A stretch of DNA of 64,000 nt from Nitrospira sp. ND1. Lineage in GTDB: Bacteria > Nitrospirota > Nitrospiria > Nitrospirales > Nitrospiraceae. The position numbers and the translations under genes were made by a program. The notes under the pieces were generated by a model. That model did not search any database and had not been told where the DNA came from. It saw only the letters and a program-made list of their open reading frames with translations. The stretch covers positions 383,501 to 447,500 of the forward strand of contig NZ_FWEX01000006.1 of NCBI RefSeq assembly GCF_900170025.1, written 5' to 3'. Position 1 is the stretch's first letter. Every line of letters starts with the position of its first letter. Of the stretch, positions 1 through 9,791 are shown piece after piece.

Positions 1-1
1 C

Positions 2-739
2 GCCGCCGACGTAGGGCTCTATGAATTGGATGAGACACGGTTCTTGGCCGCACGACCGGACCTGATCATTGCCCAGGCGCTGTGTGATGTCTGCGCCATC
101 ACCCCGTCACAGTTGGAGCGGGTCGTTCATGCACTCTCGCCGCCGCCTCGCATGCTCACCCTCAGTCCCGGGCGACTTGATGACATCCTCCTGGATATTG
201 AAACGATTGGAACAGCCATCGGGCGGGAAGAAGCCGGAACACAGTTGTCCGCGGTGCTCCGCAGCAGGCTCGACACCGTACGGGCCACCGTGGGCGCTCA
301 GGCAACGCGCCCCAGAGTCGCCTGTATCGAATGGCTCGCGCCGCTCTACACTGCAGGCCACTGGGTTCCCGACATGGTGGCCGCTGCAGGGGGCATCGAC
401 GTCCTGGCGCAGCCCGGCACGGCCTCCCGAAAAATGGATTGGGACACACTCGCGGCCTCTGAACCGGACGTGATCGTCCTCATGCCCTGCGGATTTACCG
501 TCCCGCGCACGAAAGCCGAACTCGCAAGCATGACGGCACATCCGCAGTGGCAACATCTTCCCGCCGTTCAGCGGGGAGACGTCTACCTCGTCGATGCGCT
601 CTCATACTTCAGCCGCCCCGGCCCACGACTGATCGACGGCGTGGAACAACTCGCCGCCATTTTGCACCCAGCCTCTTACGGCCGCCACCTTCCCGCGTCC
701 GTCGAACGACTTGAGGGACAGACGACGCACTCACACTGA
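2..739 (+). CDS. BtuF-like ABC substrate-binding protein (5' truncated)
   Basis: The reading frame is open to the left edge of the window, so only the C-terminal part (about 245 residues) is present. The text resembles periplasmic cobalamin/iron-chelate binding proteins of the BtuF/FhuD class: an early ARPDLIIAQALCDVCA stretch is typical of the group, followed by the second lobe with a GDVYLVD segment near the end. It would deliver a corrinoid or metal chelate to an ABC importer whose other genes lie outside the window. It ends 7 bp before hpnD on the same strand, so co-transcription is possible. Substrate cannot be settled from this fragment. Confidence 0.75.
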   Translation, partial: AADVGLYELDETRFLAARPDLIIAQALCDVCAITPSQLERVVHALSPPPRMLTLSPGRLDDILLDIETIGTAIGREEAGTQLSAVLRSRLDTVRATVGAQATRPRVACIEWLAPLYTAGHWVPDMVAAAGGIDVLAQPGTASRKMDWDTLAASEPDVIVLMPCGFTVPRTKAELASMTAHPQWQHLPAVQRGDVYLVDALSYFSRPGPRLIDGVEQLAAILHPASYGRHLPASVERLEGQTTHSH

Positions 740-746
740 TGACACG

Positions 747-1622
747 ATGATGACACCAGCTGAAGCCCAAACCTACTGCACGACCCTCACCAAAAAAAGC
801 GGGAGCAATTTCTACTACTCCTTTTTGTTTCTTCCGAAAGCCCGCCGCGAAGCGATGTACACGGTCTACGCCTTCTGTAAGGAAGTGGACAACGCCGTGG
901 ACGAGCCGCCTTCCGGCAGTCATCCGCAGGAAGAATTGGCCCGCTGGCGGCGCGAGCTGGCCGCCGCCTACGACGGCACGCCGACGTTCCCCGTCACCGT
1001 CAGCCTTGCCCGGCACGTACGGGAGCTGTCCATTCCGCAGGCCTATTTCGAGGAACTCATCAAGGGCGTCGAGATGGACCTCACGACCACCCGGTACGCC
1101 ACCTTCGACCAACTGTCTCTCTACTGTTATCGGGTGGCGTCGGTGGTGGGATTGATCTGCCTGCACGTGTTCGGCACCACCTCCCCGCGCGCCCAGGACT
1201 ATGCCGTCAATCTCGGCATGGCCTTTCAATTGACCAATATTCTTCGCGACCTGGGCAACGATGCAGAATGCGGTCGCGTCTATGTGCCGCAAGAAGACCT
1301 CGCGCGTTTCGCCTACCGGGAGGAGGATCTCCTGCACCGGCGGTACAAACCGGAATTTACCGAGTTCATGCGGTTTGAAGTCGGCCGAGCAAAGGAATTT
1401 TACGCCAAGGCGGCGCGGGCGCTCGATTCGCTGCCACGCGCCGAACGCCGGGCCCTGACGGTGGCGGAAATCATGCGCGGTGTGTATAGCCGGATCTTGC
1501 ACCGGATCGAGCAGTCCGGTTACCGCGTATTGGGAGATCGGGTCACGCTGACTCCGAGCCATCGCTTGGCCGTGGCAGCAGGCGTGTGGTTGCGCTCCCG
1601 TCTCCCCTCTTCGACTCCATGA
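747..1622 (+). CDS. hpnD: Presqualene diphosphate synthase HpnD
   Basis: A 291-residue member of the squalene/phytoene synthase family. The two aspartate-rich Mg-diphosphate motifs are visible: DNAVD at about residues 48-52 and DLGND at about 168-172. In the bacterial HpnCDE route HpnD condenses two farnesyl diphosphates to presqualene diphosphate, feeding squalene and hopanoid synthesis. I chose the ATG at 747 because the family N-terminus (MMTPAEAQTYC) begins there. The stop overlaps the next start (ATGA) and the neighbour is hpnE, which supports HpnD over a phytoene synthase. HpnC is not in the window. Confidence 0.9.
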   Translation: MMTPAEAQTYCTTLTKKSGSNFYYSFLFLPKARREAMYTVYAFCKEVDNAVDEPPSGSHPQEELARWRRELAAAYDGTPTFPVTVSLARHVRELSIPQAYFEELIKGVEMDLTTTRYATFDQLSLYCYRVASVVGLICLHVFGTTSPRAQDYAVNLGMAFQLTNILRDLGNDAECGRVYVPQEDLARFAYREEDLLHRRYKPEFTEFMRFEVGRAKEFYAKAARALDSLPRAERRALTVAEIMRGVYSRILHRIEQSGYRVLGDRVTLTPSHRLAVAAGVWLRSRLPSSTP

Positions 1623-2929
1623 ACCGGACAGTGCTCATCCTCGGCGGCGGGATCGCCGGTCTGACGGCAGCCTTACACCTCGCCGCCGACGGCCATGCCG
1701 TCACCGTGATCGAGCAGGCCGACCACCTGGGAGGCCGCCTCTGTCACGCGCCTCCCCCGTTGCTCCTCGAAGCCCACACAGCCACCTGGTCCCTGCTCAA
1801 GACCCTCGGCAAAGACACCGCCACCAGGCGGCTTCGACATACGCCGCTTGAATTTCTTCAGGCGACGGGAACTCGCACCCAATTTCTGCACCTTCCCCTG
1901 CCGTCCCCGCTCAACACCCTCCTCGGAACCACCCTGTTCCAGGGTCTGTCGATGCGGGACCGCTGGCATCTCCTCTCCTTCCTTGAACGCACATGGGAAC
2001 AGGATCCTCCGTTGCCGAACGATCTCGACACACGAGCGGCCGACGAATGGCTCGCGAGCATCGGCCAGTCGGAACATGCCCGGCACGGTGTCTGGAACAG
2101 CCTTGCCCGCTTGTTGCTGGGGGCGGCGCTTCCGCAGGTATCCGCAGAGCTTTTCATGCGCACACTGCGACGCTGCTTTTTGACCGGTGCCCGCGCCACG
2201 AAGTTAATCATCCCGCCTCACGGACTCGATTCATTCTTGCTCACGCCGCTTCGGGCGCAGCTTGACCGGATGGGAGTCCGGTCTCGGCTGAACACGACGG
2301 CGACGCAATTGCACTTCACCCAGGATCGTGTCGCCCATGTCGAACTGGCAGACCGCACCCGGCTCACCGCCGATTGGTATGTCGCCGCGCTGCCGCACCA
2401 TCGACTCACGCCACTCTTGCCGGAACGAGTCGTGACGCACTATGCCTATTTCCAGCAAATCAGCCGCCTGAGCGAGTCTCCCCTGGTGATCGTTCGCCTG
2501 CACCTTGCGCAACCGGTCGAACAGACACAACTCGTCCTTTTGGAACGCAACCGGCTTCATTGGATGATCCGGCACGCAGACGAGGAACGGCACGAGCAGG
2601 CCGCTGTGTTGTGGGCCGTCGCAGTCGATGAGCCGGGCCTGTTGCCGCAATCGAAAGACGACCTCGTTCAACTGACCCTGAAAGACATGGAGAGAGCGTT
2701 CCCCGGCGGCCCGCTTCCCAGGCTCATCGAGTCGGATATCGTTCGTCTCCCGTCGGCCATCCTGACCACCAAACCGGGTACGCAACAGTGCCGACCGCTC
2801 TCACACAGTCCGTTTACCAATTTTCTCGTCGCCGGCGCCTGGACGGACACCGGCTGGCCGGCCAGTCTGGAGTCCGCAATTCTCAGCGGCCAACGCTCCG
2901 CCGCGCTCGTTCCCGCCGACGCATCATGA
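1619..2929 (+). CDS. hpnE: Hydroxysqualene dehydroxylase HpnE
   Basis: A 436-residue FAD-dependent amine-oxidase/phytoene-desaturase-like protein. The N-terminal dinucleotide-binding motif LILGGGIAGL (about residues 6-15) is followed by an acidic strand end (VIEQ) and a GGR motif. HpnE reduces hydroxysqualene to squalene in the HpnCDE pathway. The start overlaps the hpnD stop by 4 bp, implying translational coupling. The C-terminus has the usual FAD-contacting segment with AGAWTDTGWPASLESA. No shine of frameshift or truncation. Confidence 0.9.
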   Translation: MNRTVLILGGGIAGLTAALHLAADGHAVTVIEQADHLGGRLCHAPPPLLLEAHTATWSLLKTLGKDTATRRLRHTPLEFLQATGTRTQFLHLPLPSPLNTLLGTTLFQGLSMRDRWHLLSFLERTWEQDPPLPNDLDTRAADEWLASIGQSEHARHGVWNSLARLLLGAALPQVSAELFMRTLRRCFLTGARATKLIIPPHGLDSFLLTPLRAQLDRMGVRSRLNTTATQLHFTQDRVAHVELADRTRLTADWYVAALPHHRLTPLLPERVVTHYAYFQQISRLSESPLVIVRLHLAQPVEQTQLVLLERNRLHWMIRHADEERHEQAAVLWAVAVDEPGLLPQSKDDLVQLTLKDMERAFPGGPLPRLIESDIVRLPSAILTTKPGTQQCRPLSHSPFTNFLVAGAWTDTGWPASLESAILSGQRSAALVPADAS

Positions 2930-2963
2930 CTCGTCCGATGGGCGAATGGCTCACGACATCACG

Positions 2964-2992
2964 TTGACAACCCCTCCCACCGCGACTAAGAT
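2964..2992 (+). promoter_or_regulatory. Sigma-70 promoter for the family-4 uracil-DNA glycosylase
   Basis: A perfect -35 TTGACA (2964-2969), a 17-bp spacer and -10 TAAGAT (2987-2992) lie 28 bp upstream of the ATG at 3020. This separates the glycosylase gene from the hpnDE unit. Confidence 0.7.
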
Positions 2993-3019
2993 TTGGCCCT
3001 CCACTCGAATGGAACGCAT

Positions 3020-3691
3020 ATGTCTTCATCCCTGACCACCCTGCAGGAACTCGCCGAGTCGCTTCACAATTGCCAACGCTGCCCGCTCGCCAAGCTCGGT
3101 CGACGCCAGGTCGTCTTCGGCGTCGGCAACCCTCATGCATCCGTCATGTTCGTAGGGGAGGCACCGGGATTTCACGAGGATCAGAAGGGGGAGCCATTCG
3201 TCGGGGCAGCCGGACAATTGCTCAACGACTTGTTGGAGTCAGCGGGGCTGTCGCGCGCGGATATCTACATCGCCAATGTGATCAAATGCCGCCCGCCGAA
3301 TAACCGCGACCCCGAACCTCAGGAGGTCGAGACCTGCAAACCGTTTCTCTTGCAGCAGATCGCCATGATTCGGCCGAAGCTGGTCTGTTCGCTGGGCAAT
3401 TGGGCGACGCAGACACTTCTGGAGCGCAAGGTCGGGATTACGAGAGTACGCGGACAGGCGTTTTATCTGAAGGAATTCGTACTGTTTCCCCTGCTCCATC
3501 CCGCCGCAGCGCTGCACCAGGGGACCATGCTGCAGCCGTTGCGGGAGGACTTCCAGAAGCTGAGGGAGTTTCTCGACCGGCACAGTCAGCCTCCTGCGAC
3601 GCAGGAGGGAGCCGCTTCGAGCACCACCGAAACGGTGCGGATCGATCCCCCCGCTACGATCGCGCAACAAATGGATTTGTTCGGGTCATAG
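3020..3691 (+). CDS. Family-4 (Fe-S) uracil-DNA glycosylase
   Basis: A 223-residue type-4 uracil-DNA glycosylase that removes uracil from DNA. Four cysteines in the family positions (C18, C21, C90, C106) would hold the 4Fe-4S cluster. The active-site motif GEAPG (46-50) is followed by GEPFVG, and LLHPAA lies in the C-terminal half. A TTG at 2993 would add nine residues, but ATG 3020 fits the family N-terminus and the promoter. A second, unrelated uracil glycosylase (family 1, ung) is at 62405-63085, so this genome has both types. Confidence 0.92.
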   Translation: MSSSLTTLQELAESLHNCQRCPLAKLGRRQVVFGVGNPHASVMFVGEAPGFHEDQKGEPFVGAAGQLLNDLLESAGLSRADIYIANVIKCRPPNNRDPEPQEVETCKPFLLQQIAMIRPKLVCSLGNWATQTLLERKVGITRVRGQAFYLKEFVLFPLLHPAAALHQGTMLQPLREDFQKLREFLDRHSQPPATQEGAASSTTETVRIDPPATIAQQMDLFGS

Positions 3692-3754
3692 CACGACCGC
3701 TCCGAAGAGACTGAATCAGGAACGACCGCCCGTCCGGGGCCGTCACAGCCGCCT

Positions 3755-4210
3755 TCAGGTGCGGGCGGGATCCTTCACGGCATCGGGAGTTGCGGCCTCA
3801 TCAGCCGTGGCTTCCTCCGACGACTCCTCTTCTTCCGGAGCGCCGAACCAGGCAACCAACATTTCTTCCCACCAGGCCTCATCGATTTCAGGGCCGGGAT
3901 CGACACCGAGAAACGCCACATCGTCGGCCGAAATACCTTCTCCGACCAGGTGCGGCTGAAACTTCGCGCGATCAATCACTTCCTTCGTGGCGTACCCGCC
4001 TAAGATCCAGGAATCCGGATCCGCCCGCCTGGACTTGTATGCCTTGAGGTTGAGCTTCAGGTACATAAAGACCTGCTGCTGATGATCGTCTCCGACCCCG
4101 CTCTGCGGCAGACTGAGTGTCTTTTCGATTTTTTTTCTCCAGTGCCGATCCTCGTATCGCGAGGTGATCAACTGAAGCATCGTCTTTCCCAGTTCGGCAT
4201 CAAGAGACAT
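3755..4210 (-). CDS. Conserved-looking hypothetical protein, acidic C-terminus
   Basis: A 151-residue soluble protein without signal peptide or membrane segment. The body is well-formed (MSLDAELGKTMLQLITSRYE start, two Trp-rich patches, LGVDPGPEIDEAWWEEML). The last 35 residues are a low-complexity Glu/Ala tail, probably disordered. No domain recognised. It is convergent with the glycosylase and lies 36 bp downstream of the PEBP-like gene, so it could be the second gene of that transcript. Confidence 0.7.
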   Translation of the reverse strand: MSLDAELGKTMLQLITSRYEDRHWRKKIEKTLSLPQSGVGDDHQQQVFMYLKLNLKAYKSRRADPDSWILGGYATKEVIDRAKFQPHLVGEGISADDVAFLGVDPGPEIDEAWWEEMLVAWFGAPEEEESSEEATADEAATPDAVKDPART

Positions 4211-4246
4211 GGTCTGTTCCCTTACTCTGTTCTGATGATTGTTCGC

Positions 4247-4804
4247 TTACCGGCCGTAGGTGCCGGTGAAGGATGCTTTTCCGATGGCGTTCTGATTGAG
4301 ATAGTACCCGACCATCGCGCCGGAGGCCTCTTTCTTGAGCGGCAACTGATCCACCTTCAGCGCGAACACCGTGAAGATATACCGGTGCGGTTTATCTCCC
4401 GGCGGTGGACAGGGCCCGCCAAAACCAGGCTGGCCAAAATCCGTCACGCTCTGAATGCTCCCTTGAGGCACGCCGGCACTCTCCGGCTGCCCCGCTCCGG
4501 CCGGCAAGTGCGTCACGCTCGGAGCTATATTGAAGATGAGCCAGTGCCACCAACCGCTTCCCGTGGGGGCATCCGGATCATAGACTGTCACGGCAAAACT
4601 CTTCGTGTCTTTCGGCGCATGATCCCATCGCAGTTCAGGCGACAGGTTGCCACCCGTGCAGCCGAACCCGTTAAACACGTGCTCATTGCCGATCGTGCTC
4701 TGATCCTTGATCGTCGGGCTCGTTACCTGAAATTCCGCTGCCCGCCCGACCGCAGGACCCACCAGCAAGGCACAGATCATCGAGGCCATCAGTCGTCGCA
4801 TCAC
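4247..4804 (-). CDS. YbhB/YbcL family (PEBP-like) secreted protein
   Basis: A 185-residue phosphatidylethanolamine-binding-protein/Raf-kinase-inhibitor-like protein. An N-terminal hydrophobic signal peptide (about residues 1-22, ending GRAAEF) indicates export to the periplasm. Family features visible are the ligand-loop motif DPDAPTGSGWWHW and GFGGPCPP...HRYIFTVFAL. Bacterial homologues bind small anionic ligands, and the physiological role is largely unknown. The inverted-repeat element at 4824-5014 sits immediately upstream of the ATG, so it occupies the position where this gene's promoter would be. Confidence 0.88.
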   Translation of the reverse strand: MMRRLMASMICALLVGPAVGRAAEFQVTSPTIKDQSTIGNEHVFNGFGCTGGNLSPELRWDHAPKDTKSFAVTVYDPDAPTGSGWWHWLIFNIAPSVTHLPAGAGQPESAGVPQGSIQSVTDFGQPGFGGPCPPPGDKPHRYIFTVFALKVDQLPLKKEASGAMVGYYLNQNAIGKASFTGTYGR

Positions 4805-4823
4805 TTACCCCCTTCGCAACCTA

Positions 4824-5014
4824 GCAGGATGCGGAAAAAGTCCGCCAGCGGCGTTCTCGCAAGACACTGCCGCCTCACCACCTCGGCGGCGTTCACAAAC
4901 GTGACGCGCGTTATTCCGCGCGTCGTGAACCTCAGAAGCTCACCGTACAGCGCGAGTACGATTCGCCGCCTCGCTTGCTGCGGCCTTGCTGGACGGCCTT
5001 TTTTCACATCCTGC
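4824..5014. repeat. 191-bp imperfect inverted-repeat element (MITE-like candidate)
   Basis: The two ends are related inverted repeats: the left end reads GCAGGATGCGGAAAAAGTCC and continues with GCCAGC, and the reverse complement of the right end reads GCAGGATGTGAAAAAAGGCC and continues with GTCCAGC. That is about 26-27 bp with few mismatches and one indel. The interior holds a short open frame of 68 codons on the minus strand, rich in Arg, which I regard as non-coding. The structure resembles non-autonomous dispersed elements between genes. No transposase is present and no second copy is seen in this window. Confidence 0.55.
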
Positions 5015-5091
5015 GGGTTATTGCAATACCGACACGGCGCATGAGTTGATACGTGGCGTATTGCGCAACAGTCAAGTGCTTCCGCAGCCCG

Positions 5092-6450
5092 CTAGTTCCC
5101 TGCCAGCGTCATCTCCGCGAGCTTCACGGTAGGGCTGGCAATCCGTCCGCGAAACACGAGATCCGTGCCGATCGTCTCGATATTCGCATACATCTGCTTC
5201 AGATTACCGGCGATGGTAATTTCTTCCACCGGGTAGGCCAACTCGCCGTTCTCAATCCAGAACCCGCTCGCCCCGCGGGAATAGTCGCCGGTAACCATAT
5301 TGATGCCGAACCCGATCAGATCCGTCACATAGAGACCTTGCTTCACAGACGCCAAGATATCCTCCGGACTGGTGGTGCCCGGGACCATATAAAAATTCGT
5401 CGGCCCGGCGGAGGGACTTTCTCCGATGCTTCGCGCGGCATTTCCGGTGGAAGGCAGTCCTAACTTCTTGCCTGAATAGGTGTCCAGGATATAACTGGCC
5501 AGACGACCACGCTCGACCATCGCCTGCTTCCTGGTCGGCAGCCCCTCGCCATCGAATGGACGCGTCCCCAAGCCGCCGGGCATCCGTCCGTCGTCATAAA
5601 TGGTGACAAAGTCCGGCGCGATCTGCTGGCCCAGTTGTCCGATCAGGAAGGATGCGCCTTTATACAGGGCATAGCCTGAGAGGGCACTACAGAGGTGACT
5701 GAGTAAACTCCCCGCCACTTCAGGGTCAAAGATCACCGGCACACGGCAGGTAGAGACTTTGCGCGCACCGAGCTTCCGGACCGTCCGCCTCGTCGCTTCC
5801 CGGCCGATAGCTTCCGGACTCTCCAGTTTGGCAAACGCACGATTCACCCCGTACCAGTAATCCCGCTGCATCCCGGCCGCATCCGACGCAATCGGCGAGA
5901 CGGATAGGGAGAAACTACTGTTGGCATAGTGCCCCACAAACCCGTGGCTGTTTGCCAGGATGATCCGGCCGGATGACGAGTCGCACTCGCCCCCTTCGGA
6001 ATTCGTGATACGCGAATCGGCGGCAAACGCAGCCCGCTCGGCACGCAGCGCCAGGTCGATCTGCTGATCCGTCTGAAGTTTCGTGGAATCGTGAATATTC
6101 AACTCAGGGAAATCGGTGGCGAACTGGCCCGGCTCCGGAAGGCCGGACACCGGATCCTCGACGACCGCTTGCGCCAAGGCACAGGTTTCACCGACGAACC
6201 GTTCCAGGGACTCGCGGGAAAAGTCGGAAGTCGATGCGCTGGCGGACCGTTGACCGAAAAAGACCCGCAGGCCGAGCCGCTTTTCACGTGCCTTCGTGAG
6301 TCGATCGACGGCGCCCATCCGGACCTGCACCGACAGGGTTTCCCCGTCGGCCACCATCACGTCCGACGCCGTCGCGCCATGTTTCGCCGCACGCGCCAGC
6401 AGATCCTGCGCGATATTCGTATAGTCCTGTTCCACAATCGCACGTGTCAT
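5092..6450 (-). CDS. tldE: TldE/PmbA metalloprotease partner subunit
   Basis: A 452-residue PmbA/TldE protein that lacks the HExxxH site and forms the heterodimer with TldD. Recognisable blocks are the N-terminal YTNIAQDLLARAAKHGA, the central FDPEVAGSLLSHL, and the C-terminal GINMVTGDYSRGASGFWIEN. The TldD/TldE complex degrades unfolded or leader peptides (for example in microcin and RiPP maturation). The ATG at 6448-6450 is only 2 bp from the tldD stop, so the two genes form an operon. Confidence 0.93.
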   Translation of the reverse strand: MTRAIVEQDYTNIAQDLLARAAKHGATASDVMVADGETLSVQVRMGAVDRLTKAREKRLGLRVFFGQRSASASTSDFSRESLERFVGETCALAQAVVEDPVSGLPEPGQFATDFPELNIHDSTKLQTDQQIDLALRAERAAFAADSRITNSEGGECDSSSGRIILANSHGFVGHYANSSFSLSVSPIASDAAGMQRDYWYGVNRAFAKLESPEAIGREATRRTVRKLGARKVSTCRVPVIFDPEVAGSLLSHLCSALSGYALYKGASFLIGQLGQQIAPDFVTIYDDGRMPGGLGTRPFDGEGLPTRKQAMVERGRLASYILDTYSGKKLGLPSTGNAARSIGESPSAGPTNFYMVPGTTSPEDILASVKQGLYVTDLIGFGINMVTGDYSRGASGFWIENGELAYPVEEITIAGNLKQMYANIETIGTDLVFRGRIASPTVKLAEMTLAGN

Positions 6451-6452
6451 GG

Positions 6453-7889
<1,437 letters not shown>

Positions 7890-7916
7890 GCATGTGCTCC
7901 TCTCGTACGGTGCGTG

Positions 7917-7946
7917 AGTATAACGCACTCTTTTCCGGAGGCGCAA
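7917..7946 (-). promoter_or_regulatory. Sigma-70 promoter candidate for tldDE
   Basis: On the minus strand, -35 TTGCGC (7941-7946), an 18-bp spacer and a consensus-like -10 TATACT (7917-7922) lie about 28 bp upstream of the tldD ATG. Confidence 0.5.
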
Positions 7947-7997
7947 TGCAAACACGCTCGAACCATCTGCAAATACAGCGAAATTGGGAAATACTGT

Positions 7998-8026
7998 TTG
8001 ACTTTCCTGGACCCCACCGCTAGACT
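7998..8026 (+). promoter_or_regulatory. Sigma-70 promoter for uppS-cdsA-dxr-rseP-proS
   Basis: -35 TTGACT (7998-8003), a 17-bp spacer and -10 TAGACT (8021-8026), about 55 bp upstream of uppS. It is the only strong promoter I see before this five-gene run. Confidence 0.65.
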
Positions 8027-8081
8027 CGCCTTACTTCCCCGAGGATCCACATAGTCTAAAAAAAGGTGCTCACGCCGTTCC

Positions 8082-8867
8082 ATGAACGATTCTCGATCAC
8101 GCGATATCGAGCCTGCCCCCGACTCTGATCTGCTCTCGCAACTCGAACCGGACCTGCTGCCGAAACATCTGGCCGTGATTATGGACGGCAACGGCCGCTG
8201 GGCCGAGCTACGGGGCCTCCCGCGTATTGCCGGGCACCAGGAGGGCATCAAGTCCGTGCGGGAACTGATCTCTCTTTCTCTGGAACTGGGGATCAGGGTG
8301 CTCACGATTTATGCGTTTTCGCAGGAAAATTGGAACCGGCCCGCCCAGGAAATCACCGCGTTGATGGGCCTACTGGAACATTATTTGTCCACAGAACGAT
8401 CCAGCCTGGTTGAAAAAGGCGTGCGCTTTCAGACCATTGGCCGGGTCACGGCCCTGCCCCCGTCCGCTTTACAATGGGTCCGGACGACGGAGCAGGAAAC
8501 CGCCCACTTGGACAAACTGATCCTCAATGTGGCCTTGAGCTATGGTGGCCGTGCGGAACTGGTCGATGCCGCGAGAGAACTCGCCCGGGCCGTGCAGAGC
8601 GGCCGGCTTTCACCGGATCAGATCGATGAACAGGCTATGCAACAGGCCCTGTACACCCATCGCCTGCCCGATCCGGACCTCCTGATCCGCACCAGCGGCG
8701 AAACGCGCATCAGCAATTTCCTGTTGTGGCAACTGGCCTATACGGAACTGTACTTCACCCCGACACTCTGGCCTGATTTCCGGCGGCGCGAAACGTTGGT
8801 CGCCCTGATCGAATACCAGCGGCGCGAACGCCGCTTCGGCCGGGTGCTCAGCAGCGTCTCCTCCTAG
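8082..8867 (+). CDS. uppS: Undecaprenyl diphosphate synthase (isoprenyl transferase)
   Basis: A 261-residue cis-prenyltransferase that makes the C55 lipid carrier for peptidoglycan and other glycans. The MDGNGRWAE block carries catalytic Asp (about D35). RTSGE (203-207) with R209 and the following SNFLLWQ block bind the homoallylic substrate. About 25 extra residues precede the conserved core. It leads an operon with cdsA, dxr, rseP and proS, the same order seen in many bacteria. Confidence 0.95.
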   Translation: MNDSRSRDIEPAPDSDLLSQLEPDLLPKHLAVIMDGNGRWAELRGLPRIAGHQEGIKSVRELISLSLELGIRVLTIYAFSQENWNRPAQEITALMGLLEHYLSTERSSLVEKGVRFQTIGRVTALPPSALQWVRTTEQETAHLDKLILNVALSYGGRAELVDAARELARAVQSGRLSPDQIDEQAMQQALYTHRLPDPDLLIRTSGETRISNFLLWQLAYTELYFTPTLWPDFRRRETLVALIEYQRRERRFGRVLSSVSS

Positions 8868-8910
8868 CTTCTCCGTGGTGAAACCAGGAGCTATTCAGTG
8901 CGAGAAGACT

Positions 8911-9759
8911 ATGCCGCCCACAGTGGACAGGGCTCGACCACGATCTTCATCCGAAACCGTTCGTCGCGTACTGGCGGCAGCGGTGTTTCTGCCGATCTTT
9001 TATTACCTCGTCCACGACCTCGGCGCGATCGCGTTCTTCGGCCTGGCCGCGATTGCCGGCATGCTCGCAGCCGGAGAGTTTTATCGGCTCCATTTGGGAC
9101 AGGCCCCTTGGCCATGGTGGTGCTGGCTGGGCGTCGGGGCGACCGGACTTTTGATCAGCAGCGCGCAGTGGCCGACCCTCGTCACCGACCGTGCGGTACT
9201 GCTCGGGACCCTGGCGATTGCGCTGTGCATGCCCCTGCTCTCAGGAAAGTCGCTGCGCGACTCACTCACGGACGGCATGGTGCTGGTCATGGGCGTGCTC
9301 TATCTCGGCCTCACACTCAGCTATCTTGTGCTCACGAGAGGGTTGCCCGACGGCGCCCTGCTGATTTTCTTCGTCTTCCTGGTCACGTGGGCCGGTGATA
9401 CCGGCGCCTATGTGGCGGGAAAGTCCATGGGACGGCACGCGCTGGCGCCGGTCATCAGCCCGAAGAAAACCTACGAGGGATTGGCAGGTGGCCTCGTCCT
9501 CGCCTGCCTGATGGCCGTCGTCGCGCGTGCCTGGTTCCTACCCGCTTTCTCGCTGGTGGATTGCCTGGCGCTTGGGATGATCCTCACCATCACCGGCCTC
9601 ATCGGCGACCTGGCGGAATCGGCCATGAAGCGCAGTGCGGGATTCAAAGACTCGGGGGCCCTGATCCCGGGCCATGGAGGTATGCTGGATCGCCTGGATA
9701 GCCTCTTGTTCACCGGCCCGGCCTTTTACTACTATGTCACGATCGTCAACAACGGGTGA
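8911..9759 (+). CDS. cdsA: Phosphatidate cytidylyltransferase
   Basis: An integral membrane enzyme (282 residues from ATG 8911) making CDP-diacylglycerol from CTP and phosphatidate. It has about eight hydrophobic segments and the C-terminal CdsA signature (SPKKTYEGLAGG, then KRSAGFKDSGALIPGHGG). The start is uncertain: an in-frame GTG at 8875 would add 12 residues, and an AGGAG at 8886-8890 lies between the two candidates. It sits 44 bp after uppS and 32 bp before dxr. Confidence 0.93.
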   Translation: MPPTVDRARPRSSSETVRRVLAAAVFLPIFYYLVHDLGAIAFFGLAAIAGMLAAGEFYRLHLGQAPWPWWCWLGVGATGLLISSAQWPTLVTDRAVLLGTLAIALCMPLLSGKSLRDSLTDGMVLVMGVLYLGLTLSYLVLTRGLPDGALLIFFVFLVTWAGDTGAYVAGKSMGRHALAPVISPKKTYEGLAGGLVLACLMAVVARAWFLPAFSLVDCLALGMILTITGLIGDLAESAMKRSAGFKDSGALIPGHGGMLDRLDSLLFTGPAFYYYVTIVNNG

Positions 9760-9791
9760 CAGATGATTGTCCCCCCGTTCTGGAGCACGCT

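Noticed and set aside
609..1562. 317-codon minus-strand frame opposite hpnD
   Set aside because: Antisense shadow; hpnD carries both Asp-rich motifs on the plus strand.
4801..5007. 68-codon minus-strand frame inside the inverted-repeat element
   Set aside because: It follows the repeat boundaries, is Arg-rich without domain character, and overlaps the start of the PEBP-like gene.
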